Source: Chitinophagales bacterium
GTDB lineage: Bacteria > Bacteroidota > Bacteroidia > Chitinophagales > UBA2359
DNA length: 5,450 nucleotides
Direction: 5' to 3'
Assembly: GCA_020629335.1 (NCBI GenBank)
Contig: JAHDDN010000392.1
Span: forward strand, 1 to 5,450
Shown here: piece by piece, positions 1 to 5,450 of the stretch
Numbering within the stretch: position 1 is the stretch's first letter
Layout of the letters: each line of letters opens with the position of its first letter
Program-made: the position numbers and the translations under genes
Notes under the pieces: generated by a model
Database searches by the model: none
Seen by the model: only the letters and a program-made list of their open reading frames with translations
Told to the model about the DNA's origin: nothing

Positions 1-203
1 TACCTGATGGCAGTATTCACCAGATTGCTGAGCAATTAGGAGTTTCTGATCAAACTATCAGAAACTATTTTGGAGGTGCTAATTATCGCGAAGGCGAAGT
101 CGCCGATTACCACATCGAGCAAGGACCAGGAGGTGGTGTCGTCCATCTTGAAGACACGAAAATTTTAGATTTAGCTAAGACGCTAATACCTAGTGAATCT
201 TAA
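1..203 (+). CDS. 3' end of an unidentified gene with a C-terminal helix-turn-helix-like segment (partial)
   Basis: Only the last 66 codons are present; the frame is open from base 3 to a TAA at 201-203 and the start lies outside the window. The visible part begins with a segment of typical helix-turn-helix spacing (IAEQLGVSDQTIRNYF: a helix, a Gly turn, then a recognition-like helix). A Gly-rich stretch (EQGPGGGVV) and a short helical tail ending in PSES follow. The HTH-like segment suggests nucleic-acid binding or a regulatory tail, but this is inference from pattern alone. I do not recognise the family, and the missing N-terminal part would decide the function. A strong terminator hairpin begins 24 bases after the stop, so this gene ends its transcription unit. 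Coding status is fairly sure; function is unknown. Confidence 0.75.
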   Translation, partial: PDGSIHQIAEQLGVSDQTIRNYFGGANYREGEVADYHIEQGPGGGVVHLEDTKILDLAKTLIPSES

Positions 204-227
204 TTTACTTTGTCTACCATTTAATTC

Positions 228-269
228 AAAAGCCCGTCAAAAGTATAATACTTTTGACGGGCTTTTTTT
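228..269. terminator. Intrinsic terminator between convergent genes, probably bidirectional
   Basis: An 18-bp perfect inverted repeat (228-245 paired with 249-266) has a 3-base loop (TAA), a GC-rich core GCCCGTC and a run of seven T (263-269), partly within the stem. The left arm starts with AAAA, giving a shorter U run on the minus strand, so it could also stop transcripts from the convergent EF-G paralogue ending at 348. It lies 24 bases past the stop of the plus-strand gene. Confidence 0.9.
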
Positions 270-347
270 ATTAAACTAGCCCCCCTTTGTACAGAAGGGC
301 TAAGGTTTTTAAATCTCCATCCCTAAAATAGATGATTAATTCAAGGC

Positions 348-2477
348 TTATCCAGTAGCTTCCGCTGACTCACGTTCCTTCACTAATGATTGTTGTACAT
401 CATGTGGAACCGCAGCATACTCAGCAAAACGTTGCTTATGTTTAGCTCTTCCTTGAGAAATCGAACGCAAAGTAGAAGCATATTTATGAAGCTCTGCTAA
501 AGGCACTTTCGCCTTAATAATCTGATAAGGCGGAGCAGCCTCCATACCTTCTACTACTCCTCTACGGGTTTGTAAATCTCCCATCACATCTCCCATGATT
601 TCATCTGGTACCATCACCTCAACGTCATAAACAGGCTCCATTAATTGAGGACTCGCCTCTAAAAATGCCTGCTTAAAAGCAATGGCTCCCGCTATTTGAA
701 AAGCCATATCATTAGAATCAACTGGGTGCATCTTTCCATCATAAACACTCACCCTTATATCTCTACTATATGAACCCGTCAATGGGCCGTCTTCCATTCT
801 TTGCATAATCCCCTTGACAATTGAAGGCATATACTTGGCATCTATTGCCCCACCAACTATACAGTTATTGAAAACCAATTTGCCTCCCCAAGGAAGATCA
901 TGCTCCTCGACCCTACGAACATTAATTCCATCCGGTGCAGGCATGCCCTCATAATAGGGTTCTACCAACATATAGACCTCACCAAACTGACCTGAACCTC
1001 CTGATTGCTTCTTATGTCTATAATTAGTTTTTACCGCCTTTCTAATCGTCTCTCTATACGGAATCTTAGGCTCTCCAAATTTCATCTTGATCTTGGCATT
1101 ATGCTCAACCTTCCACTTAGCCATCGCCAAATGCATCTCTCCTTGACCATGAACAATCAACTGCTTTAACTCCTTCGAATTCTCTAAAATAATGGAAGGA
1201 TCTTCTTCATGTAATTGATGTAAAGCAAGGCCTAATTTCTCCATGTCAGATTTAGACTCGGTATAGACAGACATACTAATTCGTGGCTCTGGAAATTCTA
1301 TAGGAGCTATGTTGTACTCCTTATTCTTTTCATGCAAAGTATTATTGGTATGACTGGACTTCAATTTTACTGTGGCTCCAATATCTCCCGCTTTCAACAT
1401 TTCAACTGCTTCTCTTTTCTTCCCATTCATCACATAAAGCTGAGTCAAACGCTCTGTATTTCGGGTTACCGCATTTACCAACTCATCACCTCCTTTCACA
1501 GTTCCTGAATAAACTTTAAAGAATGACATATCTCCTAAATGAGGCTCCGAGATCGTTTTGTAAATAAACAAAACTGTGTCCCCATCTGGATCACAAGTTA
1601 AGGTCTTACCACTTTTTCTTTCAGCAGGCGGCATGTCATGAGAGGAAGGTGCAATATCGTTCAAAAAGCCCATCACACGACCACTCCCCATATTTCTTTC
1701 AGCAGAACAACAAAAGACAGGAAAAATATCATGATTAATCATAGACAATTTCAGCCCCTTTGTCATCTCCTCTTCACTTAATGTTCCTTTTTCAAAAAAC
1801 AACTCCATCAAACCATCATCATTCTCAGCGATAGCCTCCACCAATTCATTATGTAATCGATCCGCTTTCTCTTTCTCCTCATCAGGAATAGGTAACTTCT
1901 CTGGCTTACTTCCATTTTCAGGAAATTTATACATCACCATTTTCAGCACATCTATAATCGCATCAAAATTCTCTCCTTGATTATATGGATACTGAACTAA
2001 CCTTACCTTGCTTCCAAAACGACTCGTCGCTTGCTCAAAAGTTTTCTCAAAATCAGCTTTTTCACTATCTACCTGATTGATCACAAAAATCATGGGAATC
2101 TGAAATTTTTCCGTATTCTCCCAAATGATCTCTGTACCAACTTCCACTCCTTGTGTTGCATTAAGTACCATTACACCTGTATCGGCTACTCGCAATGAGG
2201 CAATAATTTCTCCAACAAAATCATCATAACCTGGCGTATCAATAATATTAATCTTGCTATCCTTCCAATGTACATGCATTAATGTACTGAATATTGAGTT
2301 ATTCCGCTCATGCTCTAATTCGTGATAGTCTGAGACCGTATTCTGACCGCTCGTAGAGCCCCGCCTACTAATCTCTCCTCCTTCAAATAACATACACTCT
2401 GCCAATGTAGTCTTACCCGAACCTGCATGACCTAAGAGTGTTATGTTCCTGATATTCGGTGTATTAAATACTTTCAT
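348..2477 (-). CDS. fusA2: Elongation factor G paralogue (EF-G2 type translational GTPase)
   Basis: This is a complete 709-aa, five-domain translational GTPase, close in length to classical EF-G (about 700 aa). It should act in the cytoplasm on the ribosome in the translocation step. Visible parts: P-loop GHAGSGKTT (16-24), switch I region around 46-64, DTPGY (80-84), NQVD (134-137), CSAE (257-260), domain II about 290-390, domain III about 398-470, domain IV with SGQFGEV (495-501) and the tip HPVDS (584-588), and domain V from about 614 with GDLQTRRG. Differences from classical EF-G: DTPGH is DTPGY (catalytic His replaced by Tyr 84), NKxD is NQVD, and the RGITI of switch I reads RNNSI. These, and the P-loop form, match the EF-G2 paralogue group rather than the housekeeping protein. 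Relatives in Bacteroides are reported to support translation with little or no GTP hydrolysis under starvation; applying that here is inference. It stands alone, away from any str operon genes. Start: ATG 2475-2477, with only A/T-rich sequence ahead and no Shine-Dalgarno. Confidence 0.95.
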   Translation of the reverse strand: MKVFNTPNIRNITLLGHAGSGKTTLAECMLFEGGEISRRGSTSGQNTVSDYHELEHERNNSIFSTLMHVHWKDSKINIIDTPGYDDFVGEIIASLRVADTGVMVLNATQGVEVGTEIIWENTEKFQIPMIFVINQVDSEKADFEKTFEQATSRFGSKVRLVQYPYNQGENFDAIIDVLKMVMYKFPENGSKPEKLPIPDEEKEKADRLHNELVEAIAENDDGLMELFFEKGTLSEEEMTKGLKLSMINHDIFPVFCCSAERNMGSGRVMGFLNDIAPSSHDMPPAERKSGKTLTCDPDGDTVLFIYKTISEPHLGDMSFFKVYSGTVKGGDELVNAVTRNTERLTQLYVMNGKKREAVEMLKAGDIGATVKLKSSHTNNTLHEKNKEYNIAPIEFPEPRISMSVYTESKSDMEKLGLALHQLHEEDPSIILENSKELKQLIVHGQGEMHLAMAKWKVEHNAKIKMKFGEPKIPYRETIRKAVKTNYRHKKQSGGSGQFGEVYMLVEPYYEGMPAPDGINVRRVEEHDLPWGGKLVFNNCIVGGAIDAKYMPSIVKGIMQRMEDGPLTGSYSRDIRVSVYDGKMHPVDSNDMAFQIAGAIAFKQAFLEASPQLMEPVYDVEVMVPDEIMGDVMGDLQTRRGVVEGMEAAPPYQIIKAKVPLAELHKYASTLRSISQGRAKHKQRFAEYAAVPHDVQQSLVKERESAEATG

Positions 2478-2526
2478 AGCTTAAATTTTAAAATTTTGAA
2501 GAAATTTCCAATCACGTCATAAATTG

Positions 2527-2558
2527 CATTATTATTCGTTTTTAATATTGTGTCCAAA
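2527..2558 (-). promoter_or_regulatory. Candidate promoter for the EF-G paralogue
   Basis: On the minus strand TTTG (2558-2555) is followed after 20 bases by TAATAATG (2534-2527). This matches the Bacteroidota primary sigma pattern TTTG-N19-21-TAnnTTTG in the -33 box and the spacing, but has two mismatches in the -7 box. It would put the start of transcription about 45 bases before the ATG. It is the best site I found by eye in the interval, but a weak match. Confidence 0.3.
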
Positions 2559-2651
2559 AAACACAGCAATACTCCTCATTAAAAGTCCTGAATAATACCG
2601 TCATTAAATTAAGCATTTTTATTTAAATAATTCAACACTTAGAAATATATG

Positions 2652-2683
2652 TATGCTATTTGAATAGAAAAAAGGTATTTTTG
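2652..2683 (+). promoter_or_regulatory. Candidate promoter for the lipoprotein operon
   Basis: TATTTTTG (2676-2683) fits the Bacteroidota -7 consensus TAnnTTTG exactly; TATG (2652-2655) lies 20 bases upstream and fits the -33 TTTG at three of four positions. Transcription would begin near 2688-2690, about 50 bases before ATG 2741. This also argues that the in-frame TTG at 2660 is not the translation start, since it would lie upstream of the transcript. Confidence 0.5.
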
Positions 2684-2740
2684 CCTGCTTATTTATATAT
2701 ATCACACACGCAAATTAATTCAATACAAAACTTATTAATA

Positions 2741-3220
2741 ATGAAAAAGTCATTTGTTCATATTATTATAATCTTTTCTTTAGCCCTTTCAATACTATCT
2801 ATGTCCTCATGTCGAGATAATCCATTAGACAATTTAGATTGCGAGGTAGACATCATTTCCCTTTTTGCAGACTTGACGACCTTCTCTCCAGGCACTGACC
2901 TCACAGGCTTTTACGAAGTAACTGAAGAAGTGGATATAGTCGATAATGCCATGATTCAAGAAATGGTACAACTCTATCTTTCTAATGATGCCCTTTTCTC
3001 TGATGATGACACTAAACTAAATTTTGCTACCGCTAATGTCACTAATGATGAAACTACCACAAAAGTGGAATGGAGTTTGGTCATTCCTTTTGAAGTAACA
3101 CCAGGAAGTTACTATCTGGTAGCACGAATTAATAATCAAGAATGGGTCTGTGGCACTGAAGGAGATGAAACAGCCTACATAACAGCTGCAACGGAAGTAC
3201 TATCAGTAACTATTCAGTAA
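2741..3220 (+). CDS. Small secreted lipoprotein with a CARDB-like beta-sandwich domain
   Basis: A 159-aa protein. Residues 1-23 form a lipoprotein signal peptide: MKK, a hydrophobic run (HIIIIFSLALSIL), then MSSC with the lipidated Cys at 24. The mature N-terminus is acidic (RDNPLDNLD). The remainder (about 35-159) reads like one beta-sandwich of the CARDB type: strand VDIISLFADL, the pattern YLSNDALFSDDDTKL, a strand near KVEWSLVIPF, and VTPGSYYLVARINN, the usual end motif of such domains. That assignment is a pattern match, not a search result. It should be anchored in the envelope facing the periplasm or cell surface; the partner is unknown. The frame is open back to a TTG at 2660, but the start was put at ATG 2741 because the signal peptide begins there and the promoter candidate lies in between. 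The next gene starts 16 bases after the stop, suggesting one transcript. Confidence 0.85.
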   Translation: MKKSFVHIIIIFSLALSILSMSSCRDNPLDNLDCEVDIISLFADLTTFSPGTDLTGFYEVTEEVDIVDNAMIQEMVQLYLSNDALFSDDDTKLNFATANVTNDETTTKVEWSLVIPFEVTPGSYYLVARINNQEWVCGTEGDETAYITAATEVLSVTIQ

Positions 3221-3236
3221 TCAAATTTACTTAATC

Positions 3237-3758
3237 ATGAGACAATTATATGATGTTGGCACTAGAGTTAATCACCCACAATTTGGCGTGGGAATTATCA
3301 CTAAAGTACTATTTGGCGCATACGAAATCACTTTTCCTAAAAGAGGACAAGTAGAAGTAAGCGATACACTTAATGGAATAGAAATTACAGATGAAGTATT
3401 TCCCTCTAAAGACAAGGTTTCATTAAAAGATATCACACAAACACTAGAAGGTATTCTAAAAAAATGGGGAGAAGTCCAAGAACCCGTTGACCTAGGTTCT
3501 AAATGGGAAGGTGGTACCCTCGTACTAAAACCCGCTAATCCAAACCTAAAGGCTAAAGAAATTCCTATCGAAACATTCTTTCACAAAATAGTTATGGTGA
3601 GAGATCGACTCCGTGTTATGGAGCAACGTATTAATAGTAGCCAACTAACTGACGAAGAAAAAGTAAATCTTCAACAATATATCTCCCGTATATATGGCTC
3701 CTTAACGACCTTCAACGTACTTTTCGATAATAAAGAAGATCATTTTAGTGCCAAGTGA
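3237..3758 (+). CDS. Conserved hypothetical protein with N-terminal Tudor/UvrD-tail-like motif
   Basis: A 173-aa soluble protein with no signal peptide or membrane segment. Residues 7-35 (VGTRVNHPQFGVGIITKV, then YEITFP) match the small SH3-like barrel motif V-x-H-P-x-F-G-x-G-x-V found at the C-terminal end of UvrD/PcrA helicases, where it contacts RNA polymerase. Here it is N-terminal and no helicase is attached. Residues 60-77 look helical; a strand segment WEGGTLVLKP (90-99) leads into a long charged helix region about 108-133 (EIPIETFFHKIVMVRDRLRV) and another around 138-163 (EEKVNLQQYISRIYGSLTTF). The C-terminal half resembles hypothetical proteins I associate with Bacteroidota, without known function. 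A role in binding RNA polymerase or nucleic acid is only a guess from the barrel motif. The stop overlaps the next start by 4 bases (GTGA), implying translational coupling. Confidence 0.85.
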   Translation: MRQLYDVGTRVNHPQFGVGIITKVLFGAYEITFPKRGQVEVSDTLNGIEITDEVFPSKDKVSLKDITQTLEGILKKWGEVQEPVDLGSKWEGGTLVLKPANPNLKAKEIPIETFFHKIVMVRDRLRVMEQRINSSQLTDEEKVNLQQYISRIYGSLTTFNVLFDNKEDHFSAK

Positions 3759-3991
3759 GTGAACTAAAAACTTATACCAAATTTCAATTAGCTCTTTATA
3801 ATGGACAAGAGAAGCCCCAAATTTGGGTCGCTTATAAAGGCTTGATATATGATGTAACTGAAAGTCGATTATGGCGAAATGGTAAGCATTACGAACATTG
3901 GGCAGGCCAAGATCTCACTGATGAATTAGAAGATGCGCCACATACCAATCAAGTCTTTCAAAAATTTAAAGTAGTTGGACAATTGAAATAA
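3755..3991 (+). CDS. Soluble single-domain cytochrome b5-like haem/steroid-binding protein
   Basis: A 78-aa protein made almost wholly of one cytochrome b5-like domain: YTKFQLALYNGQ (7-18), WVAYKGLIYDVT (24-35), AGQDLTDELEDAPH (50-63) and the closing VVGQL (73-77). The AGxD...H pattern aligns with the second haem-ligand region of cytochrome b5, making His 63 the likely ligand. The classical first-ligand motif HPGG is absent; the segment is shortened to WRNGKHYEHW (40-49), where His 45 or His 48 might serve. This is the form seen in small prokaryotic b5/MAPR-like proteins. No signal peptide or anchor is present, so it should be cytoplasmic. Electron transfer or haem binding is inferred from the fold; substrate and partner are unknown. 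The start is GTG at 3755, inside the end of the preceding gene; there is no Met codon later in the protein, and the domain begins within a few residues. The upstream overlap suggests it is translated with its neighbour. Confidence 0.88.
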   Translation: MSELKTYTKFQLALYNGQEKPQIWVAYKGLIYDVTESRLWRNGKHYEHWAGQDLTDELEDAPHTNQVFQKFKVVGQLK

Positions 3992-4010
3992 TAGTATGCT
4001 TAAAACTAAG

Positions 4011-4037
4011 AAAGCCCATCCAAACGGGATGGGCTTT
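4011..4037. terminator. Hairpin terminator shared by convergent genes
   Basis: An 11-bp perfect stem AAAGCCCATCC / GGATGGGCTTT (4011-4021 with 4027-4037) has a 5-base loop. It lies 19 bases after the b5-like gene on the plus strand and about 90 bases after the porin gene on the minus strand. The plus-strand tail after TTT is not T-rich (GCTCTAAC), whereas the minus-strand tail reads TTTCTTAGTTTT, so it looks better suited to stopping the porin transcript, and probably serves both. Confidence 0.75.
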
Positions 4038-4124
4038 GCTCTAACTAAACCAACAAACATAAACAAACTGAATATGAAAACGAATTTTATATTTTTCTTG
4101 TGGGTTAATTCGGGTTCAATTAAT

Positions 4125-4838
4125 TTAGAAGTTTAAGCCTACTTGAACTTGTAAAGTATTCAACTGCATCAAATCTACTGTCTTCATACTTAATAAGGCT
4201 TTATTATAACTGGCTCCTACTGTAAGTGTTTTGCAATTTGGCAAGCTAAATTCTAATCCTCCACCGATATTCAAACCAACATTATACTTTGTCAAATCAC
4301 TTTCTAATACTTCCTCTGTACCATTCTCTGTATTTTCAATAGAGTTAGTTCCAGTTATTAACAACTTATTTGTAGCTCCCACTAAACCAAAACCTTTTAC
4401 CCCTTCTTTTAAAGCTGGTGTACGATACTTCAAGTTAATAGGAATCTCTAAGTAGGATACTTGATTATTCATTACATTAGGTGTAGTACTTTTAAGGTTC
4501 TCTACTTCGTAGCTTACTTTATAAGAACCAAAACCAATCCCTGTATTTAATAATAAAGAAGTATTCTTAAGGTATCTGTCATATACTAAACCAACAGAGT
4601 ATCCTGTCCCTACAATATCAGACTCTAAAGTCTCTAAATTCTTTAGTTGTAATACTGAAGGGCTAAATTGTACTCCCCATCTGTATGGTTTGTACTCATC
4701 ACAATAAGCTTCTAACACTTCTTCTTTTACAGTGTTATTCTCTTCTACTTCAACAACTGGTTGATCTTGAGCGTTTAAAAATGTAACACTTAAGCTTAAT
4801 AGTACGAACATCATTAAATTTACGACACGGCTTTTCAT
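4125..4838 (-). CDS. Outer-membrane beta-barrel protein (porin family, OMP_b-brl_2-like)
   Basis: A 237-aa secreted protein. A Sec signal peptide spans residues 1-23 (MKSR, hydrophobic core LMMFVLLSLSVTFL, end NA before QDQ), the usual Bacteroidota form. A short acidic linker (about 24-50, with EVEENN and KEEVLE) is followed by alternating beta strands from about residue 52 (YRWGVQFSPSVL) to the C-terminal Phe (VQVGLNF), the typical barrel end signal. The motif YLEIPINLKYR (129-139) is characteristic of the Bacteroidota porin-family/outer-membrane beta-barrel domain. The length suits an 8- to 10-strand barrel, so it is a small structural or ligand-binding barrel rather than a large channel; cargo is unknown. 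Two Cys (46 and 202) could pair. The frame is open upstream to a TTG at 4862, but ATG 4838 was chosen since the signal peptide starts there. It is convergent with the b5 operon and alone in its orientation. Confidence 0.88.
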   Translation of the reverse strand: MKSRVVNLMMFVLLSLSVTFLNAQDQPVVEVEENNTVKEEVLEAYCDEYKPYRWGVQFSPSVLQLKNLETLESDIVGTGYSVGLVYDRYLKNTSLLLNTGIGFGSYKVSYEVENLKSTTPNVMNNQVSYLEIPINLKYRTPALKEGVKGFGLVGATNKLLITGTNSIENTENGTEEVLESDLTKYNVGLNIGGGLEFSLPNCKTLTVGASYNKALLSMKTVDLMQLNTLQVQVGLNF

Positions 4839-4871
4839 AATAATCTTTTTTGGATTGAACAATAATATTTT

Positions 4872-4904
4872 CTATTCTGGGCGCTTTAAAGTTTTTGTTG
4901 ACAT
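4872..4904 (-). other. Possible 10-codon upstream open reading frame ahead of the porin gene
   Basis: On the minus strand ATG (4904-4902) opens MSTKTLKRPE and stops at TAG (4874-4872), 33 bases before the porin ATG. A purine-rich GGAAGAGGT precedes it directly, closer to a Shine-Dalgarno than anything else in the window, though very tight to the ATG. So short a frame may be chance; if translated it could act as a leader peptide. Confidence 0.15.
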
Positions 4905-5265
4905 ACCTCTTCCACCTAGGCTTTTACACCTATCCTTTAATTAAGATGGTAAAAGTGGATATGAGAAATAAATCTAAAAAGCTATAATTTAGTAAAAAGT
5001 AGAAATATATTTTATAAGCTCTAAAATTTAAAAAGTGAAAGTAATATAGTAACTGCTAACTTAGACGATTTAGTATATTGTCTTTTGAAAATTTAACAGC
5101 TTTCTTCTGACATTTTTTTCAACGCTTAGTCACCTCTAATCTTCTATTAATATATTTTGCTTTATTATTAGCTAATTATAAGAGATCTAAACATTATATT
5201 CTAATACTTAAAAGCTTGTTTGAATAATTATTTATTCTCACCTGCCTTGATTTAATTTGATATGA

Positions 5266-5297
5266 CAAAGTTAATCCCTCACCAAATAACAAACAAA
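5266..5297 (-). promoter_or_regulatory. Strong Bacteroidota-type promoter match, reading towards the porin gene
   Basis: On the minus strand TTTG (5297-5294), a 20-base spacer, then TAACTTTG (5273-5266) fit both boxes of the TTTG-N19-21-TAnnTTTG consensus without mismatch. Transcription would begin near 5260 and run left. No other TAnnTTTG was found on this strand between here and the porin ATG at 4838, so this is the best candidate for the porin, with a leader of roughly 420 bases, or for a separate small RNA. Confidence 0.5.
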
Positions 5298-5450
5298 GAC
5301 AAAAAAAGGACTATTCCAAAGCCTTTTTCGCACTAAAAAAGGAAAAAAACAAGCACTAAAAACACCTAAACAACTGATTATCAATAATATAACTCAAAAA
5401 AAACAAGGACATTTTTAAGGCCGTTTCAGAAATGCTCCATTTTATTTTTT

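Larger units (their letters stand above)
4839..5450. other. Long AT-rich intergenic region without a convincing gene
   Basis: About 610 bases contain no open frame with a plausible start and protein-like content on either strand. What can be seen: the minus-strand promoter match near 5266-5297, the mini-frame at 4872-4904, an imperfect AT-rich hairpin (5043-5052 with 5070-5079, one mismatch), a second weak inverted repeat (4921-4927 CTTTTAC with 4949-4955 GTAAAAG), and, from about 5281 to 5420, a stretch where the plus strand is strongly A-rich and poor in T, with the 10-base repeat GCACTAAAAA at 5330 and 5353. It is probably the regulatory and leader region of the porin plus the flank of a gene beyond the right edge. 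Confidence 0.6.

Noticed and set aside
277..310. Second hairpin TAGCCC...GGGCTA followed by TTTTT
   Set aside because: The stem is only 6 bp with a 14-base loop, or needs a 3-base bulge, and the T run is separated by AAGG; the perfect hairpin at 228-266 already explains termination.
2547..2570. Imperfect inverted repeat ATTGTGT...ACACAGCAAT in the divergent promoter region
   Set aside because: It needs a 3-base bulge and has a 4-bp core; too weak to call an operator, though it overlaps the candidate -33 box of the EF-G paralogue.
2660..2740. In-frame N-terminal extension of the lipoprotein from TTG
   Set aside because: It would bury the signal peptide 27 residues inside the protein and start upstream of the likely transcription start; ATG 2741 gives a normal lipoprotein signal.
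4074..4136. Plus-strand 20-codon frame beginning MKTNFIFFLW
   Set aside because: Its start looks like a signal peptide, but it ends after 20 codons, overlaps the end of the porin gene on the other strand and lies behind the terminator hairpin with no promoter seen.
4231..4455. Plus-strand open frame of 74 codons inside the porin gene
   Set aside because: It lies wholly opposite the porin coding sequence, which has a signal peptide, barrel strands and a C-terminal Phe; the opposite frame has low-complexity Pro/Ser/Phe content and no recognisable domain.
4839..4862. In-frame extension of the porin from a TTG
   Set aside because: It adds eight residues before a standard MKSR signal-peptide start; ATG 4838 is simpler.
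5262..5336. Plus-strand 24-codon frame MTKLIPHQITNK...
   Set aside because: It overlaps the minus-strand promoter match, has no ribosome-binding or promoter support, and is rich in Lys/Thr as expected from an A-rich tract.
5356..5448. Minus-strand frame open to the right edge (30 codons, ending DNQLFRCF)
   Set aside because: It is short, AT-driven in composition, matches no family I recognise and has the A-rich intergenic character of its surroundings; a gene end cannot be excluded without the sequence beyond the edge.
1..5450. Search for CRISPR repeats, tRNA/rRNA genes, insertion-sequence ends and phage or defence genes
   Set aside because: By eye no spaced direct repeats, tRNA-like cloverleaf, transposase-like protein or terminal inverted repeat pair was found.

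Overview
The window looks like a piece of an AT-rich Bacteroidota chromosome, most likely Cytophagales or a relative; the exact genus cannot be told. Four things point there. The genes lack strong Shine-Dalgarno sites and have A/T-rich stretches before ATG. Promoter candidates match the Bacteroidota pattern TTTG-N20-TAnnTTTG rather than -35/-10 boxes. There is a secreted outer-membrane beta-barrel protein with an N-x-A/Q signal-peptide end, and a lipoprotein. The large gene is the EF-G2-type elongation factor paralogue known from this phylum.

Layout from left to right: (1) The last 66 codons of a plus-strand gene of unknown identity, with a helix-turn-helix-like segment, end at 203. (2) A perfect 18-bp terminator hairpin follows, separating it from a convergent minus-strand gene. 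(3) A complete 709-aa EF-G paralogue occupies 348-2477 on the minus strand, with unusual GTPase motifs. (4) A 263-bp divergent promoter region holds one promoter candidate for each direction. (5) A compact plus-strand set of three genes follows (2741-3991): a small lipoprotein with a CARDB-like fold, a 173-aa protein with an N-terminal Tudor-like motif, and a 78-aa soluble cytochrome b5-like protein. The gaps are 16 bp and then a 4-bp GTGA overlap, so they are probably co-transcribed. (6) A hairpin between convergent genes probably ends both this operon and the next gene. (7) A minus-strand outer-membrane beta-barrel (porin family) gene occupies 4125-4838. (8) About 610 bp of very AT-rich sequence has no convincing gene; it contains the best promoter match in the window, pointing left towards the porin gene, which would give a roughly 420-nt leader or a separate small RNA.

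Most of this is ordinary chromosomal housekeeping/envelope content; no mobile element, CRISPR array, tRNA or rRNA was seen. The points most worth a second look are the altered catalytic motifs of the EF-G paralogue, the unexplained three-gene operon (above all the 173-aa protein), the missing HPGG haem motif in the b5-like protein, and the long untranslated region upstream of the porin. Two starts were placed downstream of the longest open frame (lipoprotein at 2741, porin at 4838) because the signal peptides begin there.
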